NCBI GenBank assembly: GCA_022575985.1
Contig: JAKSXM010000272.1
Location: forward strand, 30,521,501-30,585,500
Length of the DNA: 64,000 nt
Source: Anagrus nilaparvatae
Taxonomy: Eukaryota > Arthropoda > Insecta > Hymenoptera > Mymaridae
Direction: 5' to 3'
In this document: positions 23,990-35,752 of the stretch, in pieces
Numbering within the stretch: the stretch's first letter is position 1
Layout: each line of letters starts with the position of its first letter
Position numbers and translations under genes: made by a program
Notes under the pieces: model-generated
Told to the model about the DNA's origin: nothing
Database searches by the model: none
Seen by the model: the letters and a program-made list of their open reading frames with translations, nothing else

Positions 23990-24530
23990 TTCTGTTTGTA
24001 AGCAGTTCTTTGGGGGATATTTAAAAACTCAAAAAAACGAATTTTCATAACTTTCCATTTTCCAAAATTTTCTGGATTTCATTGTCCCCTAACCGAAATT
24101 TTGACATGATCTTTGAATTCCTCGGGAAATACTTACTTAAATATACTTACATAAGTTTACTTAAAGACTCTTTTGAGAGAAATTTTGAACAAATCTGTAG
24201 TTCTGTACAAAGAAAAGAAAATAAAATATAATACAAATTCATAAAATAGTAAAATAACAATAATTAGCAAATAAATTTTAATTTTTTTAATATTTTTATT
24301 TTCTTTTCTGTGCACAGAGTTACAGATTTATTCAAAATAATTATCTCAAAAGAGGCCCTTTGGTAAAATTTTCCAAGTAATCCAAAAATCGAGTCAGAAT
24401 TTCGGTTAGGTGACAAAAAAATCCGGAAAATGGAAAATTTTGAAAAATGAAAAGTTATAAAAATTTTTTTTTTGTTTTTCAGCATGTAAAAGACAAATAT
24501 GCTCCAAAAACCAGGTGGAGTACTTACCAA
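23990..24530. repeat. Diverged inverted repeat, arms ~230 bp
   Basis: Left arm (TTTTCATAACTTTCCATTTT, CCTAACCGAAATT, CTCTTTTGAGA, TACAAAGAAAAGAAAATAAA) pairs in order with the right arm, whose corresponding words lie between 24285 and 24525. Many mismatches make it clearly older than the neighbouring 22843 palindrome. No coding sequence. Confidence 0.6.
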
Positions 24531-25495
24531 CGAAAAATAAAAGCCTATAATGAAAAATGTAACGAAATTTATTGTTCCTTAATTTTTATACCATAATCAA
24601 TATTTTTCCGAAAAATATTATACAGAATATTTAATCAAAGTGTACCAACAAAAAGTTTATGGGAGAACAAAAATTTTAAGGCCAATCAGATTCTCAAGAT
24701 GCTGTTAATGATTAATTAAAAAAAGTCTTTCAGGTAAAAATTGAAATACGTGGGAAAAGATATAATCTATTCCTCCAATGAAGTAAAAAACAAAAAAAAT
24801 AATGAAAACTTTCCTTCGAGAATAAAAAACAACACAAATTAAATTTTCTTAAGTAGGTATTTAAATAAATTAACGCAAAAGGGGTAAAATAGTTAATTGC
24901 ATTTTGAAGGTAAAAATATTTGAGAGCAATAAAAATATTAGTATTTTTTATCAGTATAACCATGAATTTTATTTAAATTAATTTTATAACGAAATTATAA
25001 AAAAAGGAATTATTCTGCGCGCGCAGAGCGCGCGGCTATTCTAGTATTTTTAAAAATTCTTTATTCTTTTTTTATAAAATTCTTTATTCTTACTGTAAAA
25101 CAAACATTGGGGGTTTTGGAGGTTGCTGATCTCAAACACCACCATAAAAAAATCATAAAACTTTACTTGAAACTTTTATTTGAAATAAGCAACGTAAGAA
25201 AGCCCCTGATAGAGTTTTTCAATTAAAAATAAAGCCTTTTATTAAAATTGATTTTTCACCCCTTTTTACTCTAATTTTACGCCCCTGGATGAAATTTTAT
25301 GACTTTTTTGAGTTCATATTTAAAATCAGCAACCTCAAAAACCCCCAGATATAAATTTAGAGCTAATAATACAAAGAAGTTTCAGAATTATAATAAAGTG
25401 GCACGTTTTGGCCGCGCCGGCGGTAATCGGTTAACAGGACCAATTTTAAACTTTTTCCTTTGGTTCTGGGCTTAAATTTAAATAAGGCGCCATGG

Positions 25496-28400
25496 AGGTA
25501 TTCAATACAGATAATTTTTTTTAAGTGAAAAATATTATGAGCTAAAAAAATTATCTTCATATAAATACGCCATTGCCTTTGTTTTATTGTCATTGCGTTA
25601 GTTAGAAAAATTTAAATTCATGTAGATGGTTTGTTAAAGAAGACTAAATTTTCTAATACCGTATTTCAGCGTCTTTATTTATAATTAGACTCGAAAGCTT
25701 AATGGTTTTGCTCATCTCTCTTGTACTAACAAGGAGAATAAAGAAATTTCGTAAAGTATTTCATGTAACTACCATTATGTAACGAGTTTATTCAGTAATG
25801 CGAATTGAAGTAAAACATTAAAAGTGAATTTTTCGGCCGTATAAATAGTTTCTCTGGATTAAATTTAATTAAAAATTTAATCACTAACATAAACTTTTAC
25901 TATTTTAAAATAATAAACTTGCTCATAGTTTTAATAAAATAGAGTATGAAATTTCAAGATTATTAAGATCTAGTTGACACAATCAATTTCTCAAATATAG
26001 GTAAGTACATAAAAAATTGCAAATTTATTTATGTCTTTTTTTTTTAACCAAAATCTAGGCTACATAAAATCAATTACCCTATATACCGCAAATAATAATT
26101 TGATTGATATACACGTTATATCATTTACAAAGGTGAGTTAAAGTAAGCATTTTATTATTATATATTGTATAATATTATATAAAATATATATATTCGAATT
26201 AATAATAAGCATTATTTTAGTTTTTATAAATTTTTATAAAAAGTAAACAGTAAGAACATGAAAAAGGTCAACCAATTTTGATAATATATATATATACCGG
26301 GTAAGACACAATTATCGCGAATTTTTACGTTACTAATATCTATTAAAGCAATGTAAATATCCGCGGTAATTGTGTTTTACCCTGTATATACATTTATGTA
26401 TGTATATAGATAATGAGAATTTCAAATATTTACATTCACAGTTATTTCATTATCTAAAGTTATTTAATTTTATAACACAATGGTTCAATAAATTTATTTT
26501 AATAAAAGTTATTATCAAAATAACGTACTTTTGTTCGAAATTTTCAATTATACGAATTATTTTTATTTTTTTATGATCTTTTTAATTATTTCAAAATAAT
26601 TTTTCTTTAGTTTGGTATATTCTTTCGAGTGCTATTTTTTATTGTTTGCACACTAGTAAATTAGGTCTTTTTGAAAATTCATTTAGACTTATAAAATATA
26701 TATAATATATCAGTTTATGCGCACAATAAATAATGTTAGTGTGACTTTTTGTTACATAAATAACAGTTATTTGTTATGCAAGGGGTAAAAATTGATGTTT
26801 ATAACCATAAGTCGACAGTAAAATATATAAGACGTGAACCCCGCGAAGGTTTGTACTCCTTGTGCAAGCTAAAATTATATTAAAATTTGTTTCTGAGCGA
26901 ATAAATACAATTTTAAATGATACAAAATTAATCTATAATTATTCAATATAAGATGATAATTTTTTTATTTTTCCAGTAATCTGAAGCATGTTAACGTGCA
27001 GTTTCATTAACGAAGTTTAAGTGTAAGTGGCCTAGTCAAGTATTTTTTCAATTGGATCGCGTAGTCAATTCACTAAATATAATTTTTCCATGATTTCCCT
27101 CTCAATACTCCATTTTAAGCTATTTTAAAGGTAATTTATAAGGTTAAAAAAAGCTTTTTTTAGTGTATATAGGTCTAACAGACTAATTCTGATAAATCTA
27201 CAGCTTTTTACCCCAGAACAGGATTTAGAAGCTCATGATATACACGGCCAGGCTGCTTTGCTTGAAAATACAAGCCATCAATTAAATCAGATGAAAAAGA
27301 CTGTAGGAAAGCTTAAATTTTGTTCCCCTCCCTTTTTTTAAAAGTTATTTGAGAAAAAAAATTTGAATTACCTGCTGTTATACCTAATTGCCTGTTTCTT
27401 TCTTTTTTTGGTTATATAAATTTCTGCTTTGTTACTGCTTTTAAGTTATCCAGAGGGAATGGGGGGGGGGGGTAGGTACATAATAACCATATAAAATGGT
27501 TAATTAATATTTTTAATTTTAATAAATTTCTCAAAAAAACAAAAGGATCTCATTTATGGAAATTGAAATTTAAAAATTTTTTATAGATAAAGATTTTTTT
27601 ATTTTATAATCAAATAACTATATAATTAGTTTTTTGACATTAGTCTGTTGATTGAATTGACTTTTGAAAAGCCTTTTCACACTCTTAATGCATTTATGTT
27701 ATAAGGTTTTCCTCTGTATCTGTATTTTTGTGGTTATAAAGTTTATATTCATATGGATTTTCTCCAACATAAGTTCAAAACTTTCATCACACTATGTGCA
27801 TTCATAAATCATATTTTTTTTGTGTATTTTTTATTTCTAGTAAAATTACCAAAGTTATTAACAACTTTTCCATATTCTGCACATTCATATAGTTTTTAAA
27901 AAATTTTTTAACATTTTTGCATTCTTAAAGTTTTTATTTGTGTGTATTTTTTATGGCCAGGAAAAACAGCTTTGAAAAAAGGATGCGAGTAAAGAATTTT
28001 TGGATATATTTATTTTGTTGGAGCTGTTGCTACACGTGTTCACATATACACATATACCAGAACATATTTTAATTAACTTTTGGCCACATGAGAGCTAACT
28101 GGGCAAAGTTTTGAGTAAATCGCCTGAATTTCCAAGCAATATATTTTTACAATATAGGAGGCCCGTTGAAATAAACATCGGGATGTTTCTCTGAACTAAA
28201 AAAAATCCGCTCATTAATTTCCGCTAATCATCGAAATTCCGCTTGTAGCTAGATAACAAAATAAATTATTTTTTATAATTTCGTACTATCTCAAAAATAT
28301 AAATTATCTAAAGCAATTGGATTCTTTAAAAATTTCAAGATATAATGATCTGAATAAATCGTTTAACTAAGTACTACATATGTTAGGCTTTATAAAAAAA

Positions 28401-28707
28401 GAGACGACGAGTTTGTACACCTAACAGTGTTAAGTTATATAAATAAAAAATTGATTTCTTGGTTCAATCAATCATCGCTAAATTCTTAAAAATTAATTTC
28501 ATCTAAAAAACGAACTTTAAATTCTTTAAATAATAAAAAAAAATAAAAAAATTTACTTACACTCCCAGACCAAAAGAATTTTTTAATGATATAATTCTTT
28601 TCAAGTAAAATTCTAACCAAAAATATTCTTACTAAACTTTGTTTTAAGGACGCTCTGGCCAATGAATTCCCCAAATAAGACATATACTGGTTATTAGGTT
28701 ATTAGAA
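25496..28707. other. AT-rich non-coding DNA with a few small structures
   Basis: No gene recognised. It holds an 88-bp MITE at 26297-26384, a 12-base poly-G run at 27461-27472, and T-rich stretches. Open frames in this stretch are short and AT-driven. Confidence 0.5.
26297..26384. mobile_element. 88-bp MITE with CCGGGTAAGACACAATTA termini
   Basis: The left end CCGGGTAAGACACAATTATC and the right end, whose complement is CAGGGTAAAACACAATTACC, are flanked by TA (26295-26296 and 26385-26386). The length and TA duplication fit a Tc1/mariner-type MITE. The loop is AT-rich. Confidence 0.65.
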
Positions 28708-29245
28708 AATATTTATACATCCTCAGGAGCAAATTATCCGTCAATAAGTATTAAATACGATTCTTAAAAAAAAAATTAATTTAAATTTTTGAATAATTAA
28801 TAATTTATCGAAATAATAAAGAAATCTAAATTCTATAGATAAACAATGGCAGTTTTCATAAAATATTTTTCGAACTGTATTATTTGTTCAAAAAATTCTT
28901 GAAATTAGAATATTATTAAAATACTTTTTAAAAACCAGTTAAGGTCTCTGTTTTTTTTTTATTTTACTTTAATTTTAGCAAATTTTATTTTCAAATTTGT
29001 TATTTACCGGACGAGATCTCGTTATATACTGTTTAAAATTTTTAATATTATAGTTTAACATTAAAGTTTATTTATTATTGTGTCATATAGAGAATTCGAT
29101 TTGAACTGTAATTTATAATTTAATAGGGGTGTATCGTTATTTTTAAGTGCCTTGTATATTTCATATTCTTCTAATGCATTTATATAATTTCCTTTTTTGT
29201 CATAAATATGTAAAGGTGTTAAAAAACTATTAAAATTTTTATTTT

Positions 29246-29654
29246 AACATGGAACATGTTCATTGGATGGGGTATTTCAAAAAGTCCGGCTCGGCAGGGG
29301 AGGGGTCAAAAATTGACGTTTTTAGGGGGGGGGGGGTGAAATGGACTTAGAATATTTTCGATTCAGGGACTTTTGGTGCAGAAGTACCTAGAGACCATTG
29401 GTGCAGAATTTTAAAGAATTTATTGTAAAAATTAATAAAAAATAAATTCATACTATTTAAAAAACTATAATAATTTGAAAATTTAATTAATTTTGTTCAC
29501 TTTGATGTCTAAGCAGCATGATTTCTATAATAAAAATCTAAATATAAATATTTGCATATAAATATTTATATTATGAACACAATAAATACTTTATTATCAA
29601 TATTATAAATGAACATGTTCCATGCTCGTTGGTTGTGTAGTTACACAAACTGGT
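29246..29654. mobile_element. CATGGAACATG element, short copy A
   Basis: It starts CATGGAACATGTTCAT (29248) and has the inverted ATGAACATGTTCCATG near its right end (29609-29624), followed by a TTGTGTAGTTACACAA hairpin. Between are a poly-G tract (29321-29334), GGTCAAAAATTGACG, a single 25-bp GGTGCAGAAGTACCTAG unit and an AT-rich right part. It interrupts the left arm of the Penelope-like palindrome; the intact counterpart lies at about 29890-29920 in the right arm. There is no coding sequence. Confidence 0.75.
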
Positions 29655-29781
29655 TATAATTTTTTATATTCGTGATTGGTTGTTATCAGATGTTTTGCAA
29701 AATTTGATTGTATTATTGTGTTCTTTTTAATGGTTTTTGGTGGTAAATGCTCAGTATACCTGGTATAAAAATCTCTAGCTG

Positions 29782-30078
29782 TTGGTTCTATATACCAGGT
29801 ATACTGAGCATTTACCACCAAAAACCATTAAAAAGAACACAATAATACAATCAAATTTTGCAAAACATCTGATAACAACCAATCACGAATATAAAAATAA
29901 AAATTTTAATGATTTTTTAACACCTTTACATTTTAATGACAAAAAAGGAAATTATATGAATGCATTAGAAGAATATGAAATATACAAGGCACTTAAAAAT
30001 AACGATACACCCCTATTAAATGATAAATTACAATTCAAATCGAATTCTCTATATGACACAATAATAAATAAACTTTAA
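29782..30078 (+). pseudogene. Penelope-like element, C-terminal GIY-YIG endonuclease end
   Basis: About 98 codons remain open. They start inside the domain at VLYTRYTEHL, matching the Arg...Glu-His part of a Penelope-type GIY-YIG endonuclease. The ORF runs through FAKHLITTNHEYKNKNF, LHFNDKKGNYMNALEEYEIY and ends SNSLYDTIINKL plus stop. The pattern of a His-containing HL..T.H, then K....ALEE.EIYKA, then a conserved hydrophobic tail is that of the end of Penelope-like polyproteins (family knowledge). The RT and the GIY-YIG start are missing because the sequence inverts at 29784, so this is a 5'-truncated dead copy. The same sequence, split by an insertion, lies inverted to the left. Confidence 0.75.
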
Positions 30079-30440
30079 TATTAAACTATAATAATAAAAA
30101 TTTTAAACAGTATATAACGAGATCTCGTCCGGTAAATAACAAAATTTAAAATAAAATTTGCTAAAATTAAAGTAAAATAAAATAAAAACAGTGTAAAATA
30201 TGAAAAATAATTATGATAATGAGTGTAATATAGTGTATATTTGGAAAAACTCGAAGAAAAAGAACTTGATAATTTAACAAATAGTTAGTTTTCTAGAAAC
30301 TTTAATCGTTATATTTATATTTTAAACATCTGACAAATAATACACCTGATGATGAAATTTTTAATTCCAAAACGCGTAGTGTAAAATATTTATGAACGAA
30401 GTGACTCTCAAGACGGATAAATAAACCTAAATTGAAAACA

Positions 30441-30866
30441 ATTATGAAAAAAACTAAATAAGAAGCTATAAATACTTTTGGTTGAGAAATTTCGTAAAAG
30501 TATTTCAGTAACTGTTAGTATGTCTCAATTTATTTATTATAGTTAAATAGAAACATATTTGCTTTATAATTAATAAACTTTTTAAACAATAAAAACAGGT
30601 GGATTTTAAAGTTATACCCCTGGTATTTTGTGTGTTTTATTATTGAAATATAAAAATATCTAATAAACATTAGATGTGTAAGTTCTTGGGCTTATAGCAA
30701 GTTATGCAGATAAATTAATTAATTAATAATCTGAAGAAACTTATTTTTTTATTGAGTAAAGGGTCGCAATTCTAATCTATTCTACAATAGGGCATCAATT
30801 TTACTGTCAGTAAGTTTAAAAAAAAAAATACTGAAGCTTCTATTTTCACGAGTATAAATTTTAAAT
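30441..30866. other. AT-rich spacer
   Basis: No gene, repeat end or structure recognised. AATAAA words are frequent but appear random. Confidence 0.4.
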
Positions 30867-31420
30867 ATTTCTTTATTTCTGAAGAAGAAAATATAATTAC
30901 TTAAAAAATAAAGTATATGGTACAAAACTTTGTATTCCAGCTATTAAAATGTAGATTTTTAAAATATCTTGAATTAGCAACTTTTTATTTGAAAATCTTA
31001 TATATTTAGAGCATATTTTTTAATTTATAACATTTATAAGTTTATGTGTAAAGTACACTGATTATTAGATATTTTTTAATTACAATTGTTACGCCCTAAA
31101 TTAGAAGTTTTCATAATTTTTGATTGTTCCTAGAATAGGCAATCATTCTTTATTTCTGAAGAAGAAAATATAATTACTTAAAAAATAAAGTATATGGTAC
31201 AAAACTTTGTATTCCAGCTATTAAAATGTAGATTTTTAAAATATCTTGAATTAGCAACTTTTTATTTGAAAATCTTATATATTTAGAGCATATTTTTTAA
31301 TTTATAACATTTATAAGTTTATGTGTAAAGTACACTGATTATTAGATATTTTTTAATTACAATTGTTACGCCCTAAATTAGAAGTTTTCATAATTTTTGA
31401 TTGTTCCTAGAATAGGCAAT
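30867..31420. repeat. Exact 277-bp tandem duplication
   Basis: The unit beginning CTTTATTTCTGAAGAAGAAA at 30871 starts again at 31148. Reading both copies base by base through GTTACGCCCTAAATTAG to CCTAGAATAGGCAAT shows no difference. No coding sequence. Perfect identity implies a very recent event or an assembly duplication. Confidence 0.9.
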
Positions 31421-31774
31421 TAAGCCTAATCAAAGATTAAATCAAGATATTTTAGATATTCTCAAATATATTATTTGGGATATCTGGGACCTGATGTCGC
31501 TAACCTTATGCAACTTATTCAATGGGCTTAAAATGTTTATAATTAAAAATAAAAAAATTTATAATATAAAAATAAAATCACTTATTCCTTTTTTTCACTC
31601 CAAGAAAAGAATATAAATCAAGTGCTTTTAAAAGCACACAAACAAAAAATTAATAAACACAAAATTATAAAAAAGTAGACAATTATAAAAAAGTAAGTGC
31701 TTCTTTATCACACAACATAAACGTTAAATAAAATATATTTTTACTCATTTATTAAATTAAACATTAAAATTGAC

Positions 31775-33359
31775 GGTTGGGGGACAAAATATCCAAACCA
31801 AAATATCCAAATCTAAAATATCCGTATGCATTAAATATCCAAACTTAAAATATCCGAATGCATTAAATATCCAAACTTAAAATATCCGAATGCATTAAAT
31901 ATCCAAATTTAAAATATCCAAATTATATATATCTAAAAATAATAATATCCAATAAAAATTTTAAAAAATATATAAAAATAAAAGCATCGTATCTTTTACG
32001 CAGTATAATTCATGTTATACTTATAAAATTTTATTTGTTTATTAACAATATTCAGGTTACGTGTTAAATTTTTTGTATTCATTTTATTAAAGAAAATTTA
32101 TTTTATTTCGTAATAAAGAAATTTTTTGTAAAAAAAAATAAAAATATGTCTGAATTTAGAATCAATGGAAAAAAAACTTATATACATTTGGGCGGTTTTT
32201 TATACACAAAACATTCAAAAGGATCAAAAAATACTTAATATTGGAGGTGCAGGCTACAATCTGAATGCGATGCACGTATTGTTATTTCGAGTATCGGGAG
32301 CAATATCACGGTTAAAAAATTTTTTCGATCCTGAAGATCACTCACACGCTCCTGATAGAGCGGAAGTAATAACTTAGCTGAAATTCCAGATATTTATAGG
32401 AAAACCTTGGCCGGTGAATTCTTTATTATTTTTGATTCTTTCAGCGATGAAAGTTATGATTTGACATGTGGAAGAATTATTGTATTTGCAACTAAGGAAA
32501 ATCTGCGAATTTTGTTCGAAAGATCAAGAATATGGTATCACGCTACCTTTAAAGTTACTCCAGTAATATTTTATCAATTATTTGTAATTATGGGATCCGT
32601 ATTACAAGTAAATAATAATACGGAACAAACTATTGCGCTTCCACTTGTCTATTCACTTTTAGAAAGTAAAGAACAAATAGCATATGCAAAAGTTTTAGAA
32701 GTATCATTTGCTGCAGCTGAAAGAGTTGGCATTAGAGTTAATCGTCCACAAAAAATTATGACAGATTTCGAGTTATTGCTTGCATTAAGTAAATTACATT
32801 TAATTAGGTTAATTACATTCGTGGAAAACGGACACAAGGCAGACGTCGAGCTGTTCCTGTACGCTATGCACTTCAATTGTAGATTCAGTATGATGCTGTT
32901 CTTCAAAATACTTCAAGGACCAATAATGCATCGGAAGCATGGCATAATCGATTTAACATACTTGTTGGGAAAAACCATCCAAGCCTTTACGTTTTCTCAA
33001 CTGGCCTTCGAAAAGAACAGGCCGACACTGAAACGATGCTGCAACAGCTAAATATTGTACAAAAAATTAAAAGACCAGCTTCAGCCAAACGTAAAAACAT
33101 AGATAATAGAATATCAAATATTGTACACAATTTTCAGGATTAAGTAGAAGAAAAGAATATTTCGGAGTATTTGAAAATGATAGGATTTAATTTAAAATTC
33201 TAAAATAAAAAAATGTTTTGATATTTTAAAATTTGGAATTTTTATTTTTTGATAATTTAGATTTTGGATATTTTAAATTTTGGATATTTTAGATTTTGGA
33301 TATTCCCGTTTAGATATTTTGTCTTGGATAATTTGGTTTGGATATTTTGTCACCGAATC
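31775..33359 (+). mobile_element. MULE DNA transposon (1585 bp) with 8-bp target duplication
   Basis: Terminal inverted repeats pair from GGTTGGGGGACAAAATATCC on the left to the complement of GATTCGGTGACAAAATATCC on the right. They continue through repeated ATATCCAAA motifs. AAATTGAC lies directly outside both ends (31767-31774 and 33360-33367), an 8-bp duplication as expected for Mutator-like elements. Inside the left end a 33-bp unit (AAATATCCAAACTTAAAATA and following bases) is repeated about three times at 31830-31920. The interior is a broken FLYWCH plus MULE transposase. Both duplications still match, so insertion was fairly recent relative to the coding decay, or a decayed copy was mobilised in trans. 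Confidence 0.9.
32146..33143 (+). pseudogene. FLYWCH zinc finger / MULE transposase pseudogene
   Basis: ATG at 32146 opens a frame reading TYIHLGGFLYTKHSKGSKNT, a stop at 32236-32238, then YWRCRLQSECDAR, the FLYWCH W-x-C...C-x-A-R core. The HSH part of the finger (DPEDHSHAPDRAEV) is one frame away, so there are two frameshifts around 32320-32385. From 32379 the first frame resumes as IPDIYRKTLAGEFFI, then RSRIWYHATFKVTPVIFYQL, PLVYSLLESKEQIAY and IMTDFE. The first catalytic Asp of the usual W..DGTF is replaced (WYHATF), while the Asp in MTDFE is kept. After about 32800 the C terminus continues in another frame as TNNASEAWHNRFNILVGKNH and LRKEQADTE to TAA at 33141. Spacing between MTDFE and this end is short, so part of the catalytic domain is deleted. 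The protein is inactive. Confidence 0.85.
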
Positions 33360-33989
33360 AAATTGACAAATAAAAAAAATTATTTATAAATTGCAAAAAG
33401 GTAAATGTTATTGTCAACCCTTAATTATGAATTTTAATGGCCAGATGTTAACGACTACTGAATGGATGTCACTTCCGATGGGGCTTTTAACTATTTTACC
33501 CCATAGAAATTTTTTTGACACCCACTGATATAATTCATTTTTTTATTAATGAGTGTGACAATAACCTCCCACCACCTTATTTATATGTTACTAATAATTA
33601 ACTTAACAATAGCTAATCAAAACATAACGCATTAACAAAATTCATTAATAAAATTTATTGAATGAGCTTTTTTTATTGAATTAATTTATTATAATATAAA
33701 AAGAAATAAAAATTAAATGTTAGTTTCCAAAAATTCTTTCATATTTATAAATTCAAATCCTTATTTTAAAGTTAGTTTTTAATTTAAATGTTGGTTGAAA
33801 AATAATGCTCTTTTTTAAAAGATGAAACTTTAAAAATTGAGAAATATAACGTCAGATCATGCATCAAATTCTAAGCTTTTTTTGTCAAATTATATGCATG
33901 ATCAGACGTCACACAATATAATAAATTATATGTAATAAATAATAAACTTAAAAGTTTATTCTAACTAAGATAATTGGTAATTTCTTAGA

Positions 33990-35440
33990 AAGTAACCCTA
34001 TTGGGGACGATGGCGTCCCTCATAGAGTAATAGCTAAATCACTACCTATTATCGGACCATTTCTGGTCAAGCTATTCAATGAATCTTTGAAAAATGGAAA
34101 ATTACCTCTAGCTTGGGAAAAAGTATCAATTTTTGCAATCAAAAAAATTAACGTAGCTTTACTTTGATTTTTATCCATTGAAAAGCTTGTCAATGACTAA
34201 ATTACAGCCTATTTAAGTACCAATAAAATATTCGACCTACTTCAGACAGGATTTAGACAGTACAGTAACATCAAAAAACAACAAAAAACAACACAAGCAC
34301 TGTATACAAACAACAAAAGCACTGTTAATATTAACAGAAGACTTCAAACGGGGCATGACTAACAGACAAATAACATTTTTACTGCAGTTCGATTTCAGCA
34401 AGGCGTTTGACACCATTTGTCCTTCTAAACTGCTACCAAAACTGAAGGAAATTGGGTTCTCTAGAAACTCACTATTATAGATCAGATCCTATCTAGAAGA
34501 TATAGGTTTGCAATTTATTTCAAAAACATCTCGATCTGACCTTCTTAGTGTCAATCTTGGTCCGCCTCAGGGTTTGGTGCTTGGACATTAATAACGTCAA
34601 AAAACCATTTACTAGAAAATATCTTACATCTACTTTACGCTGACGATCTGCAAGTTTACTTTCATGTATCCTCTGAAAGTGTAATTACTGCCATTGAGAT
34701 GCAGTCGCTAGATGCACGTATGTTTCTGTTTGGTTGCCAGTGCTTCACTTCGACTCAATCATGAAAAAGTACTTTTGTACATTTGAATATTTGTTTACCG
34801 CCTAAACATATCAAATTATCCTGGTGTAGATATGGGCAATAGAATTATTACCCCCTTTGAGAAACAGGTGAAAAGCCTAGGATTAATACTTGATAGTAAG
34901 GTTACTTGGAAATTTTATTACATCTATTGAAAAAAAAAGTTAATTGTGTATTATATACACTTAGGTTACTACGCAATGACACAACTGAAATCTTACGAAC
35001 TAGACTGGTACAAGCACTAATCATACCACTATCTTGACTATTGTAATGTTGCATACCTTGACATTAGTTATGCACTTAAGATCCGACTGCAACGACTCAG
35101 TAACAGTGGACTTAGGTACATGTTTAAAATACGAAGAGGCGCCCATATAACACCGTAAATACATAAACTTAGTGACACGCGCAGACTTTATTTTGATCAC
35201 ATAACTATGTATAAAATTTTACGCTTAGGTCAACCCCAATATTTAGCAGAATTGTTCACGAAATATACTCCCAAGAGTAGTGCTTGTGGTCAACTAAAAA
35301 CCAGATAACTCGTACTACCTAAATTGAAAAATTGCGGTGCGCAATCCTTCCAATATCACGGCACTACTCTTTGGAATTCGATTCCATCTAATAAAAGATT
35401 CCTTTATAAATATTTCTTACTCTTAGACCCCTAAATGAGA
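33990..35440 (+). pseudogene. LINE (Jockey/CR1-like) reverse-transcriptase remnant
   Basis: Frames shift repeatedly, but the RT order is clear: GDDGVPHRVIAKSLPIIGPF, LFNESLKNGKLPLAWEK, the motif A region LLQFDFSKAFDTICPSKLL, then GPPQG, and motif C as LLYADDLQVYFHVS. The end (CGAQSFQYHGTTLWNSIPS, about 35330-35390) is typical of the C terminus of Jockey/CR1-group ORF2. Several in-frame stops and indels make it a pseudogene. The endonuclease half is absent here; a piece of a similar element occurs at 41340-42465. Confidence 0.8.
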
Positions 35441-35752
35441 ATTTATTTACCTGTAACTGAATTGAGACAATTATACACTTATTGTAACCAATATATATAT
35501 CTCATATAAATGCACTATTTCACTTAAGTATTTACTGTTTTATTACTACTCATTACTTTACTTTATTTTATTTACTATGATTTATTACTTAATTAGCTGA
35601 TCTTTAATAATTATTATATTCTACTTAAAAGACTGTGATAAACTTTTTATCCAAAGATTAGATTATATATTTACTGAATGTACAAAAGACATATAAATAT
35701 ATATCAATTGTTATTAATTATTTTAATTTTTTTTAAATATATTTTGTATTTA

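Larger units (their letters stand above)
19214..25430. mobile_element. 6.2-kb macro-hairpin element flanked by TTAA
   Basis: It begins CCGATTACCGCCGGCGCGG (19214) and ends with the exact inverted complement at 25430, with TTAA immediately outside on both sides (19210-19213, 25431-25434). The inverted arms continue for several hundred bp: CGGCCAAAACGTGCCAC, AATTCTGAAACTTCTT, GCTCTAAATTTATATCTGGG, GTTGCTGAT, then ATAAAATTTCATC. The left arm also repeats GCGGCCAAAACGTGCCACTT about 198 bp further in, which the right arm lacks. No transposase is visible; the interior is a nest of other repeats. A TTAA duplication with CC-starting ends is typical of piggyBac-type transposition (family knowledge), so that assignment is inference. 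Confidence 0.7.
19118..25495. mobile_element. Disrupted MITE: left end 19118-19213, right end 25431-25495
   Basis: The left piece (TTCCTCACTCTAGGAG, TCATTGGC, GGGCCTAAAGTTACAG, AGTTAAC) matches in order the left half of the 168-bp MITE at 45882-46049. The right piece (CAATTTTAAACTTTTTCC, GGTTCTGGGC, TTAAATTTAAATAAGG) matches its right half. The two halves are separated exactly at TTAA by a 6.2-kb insertion. The outermost right end is diverged beyond recognition. Confidence 0.65.
28708..30440. mobile_element. Head-to-head Penelope-like element 3' ends (palindrome)
   Basis: The left arm, on the minus strand, and the right arm (29784 onward, plus strand) are inverted copies of a Penelope-like 3' coding end and flanking 3' sequence. 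They meet at 29770-29784 around ATACCTGGTATA/TATACCAGGTAT. Both arms carry the GAGATCTCGTCCGGTAAATA block. Beyond about 30178 the arms stop matching: the left arm continues into the version also found at 17680, while the right arm continues to a CACCTGATGATGAAAT...AAAACGCG motif near 30346-30380. The left arm is split by a 0.4-kb insertion (29246-29654). Penelope-like elements are known for partial and inverted terminal arrangements (family knowledge). Confidence 0.75.

Noticed and set aside
25010..25040. GCGCGCGCAGAGCGCGC palindrome
   Set aside because: A short alternating GC tract within the arm of a foldback element, with no further structure around it.
20647..25430. The many palindromes as whole-genome-amplification or assembly chimeras
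   Set aside because: Arms have different divergence levels, one-armed insertions with target duplications, and the same families recur at distant places, which chimeras would not produce. The exact 277-bp duplication is the one case where artefact remains plausible.
32649..32906. Minus-strand frame inside the MULE
   Set aside because: Shadow of the transposase reading frame on the plus strand.
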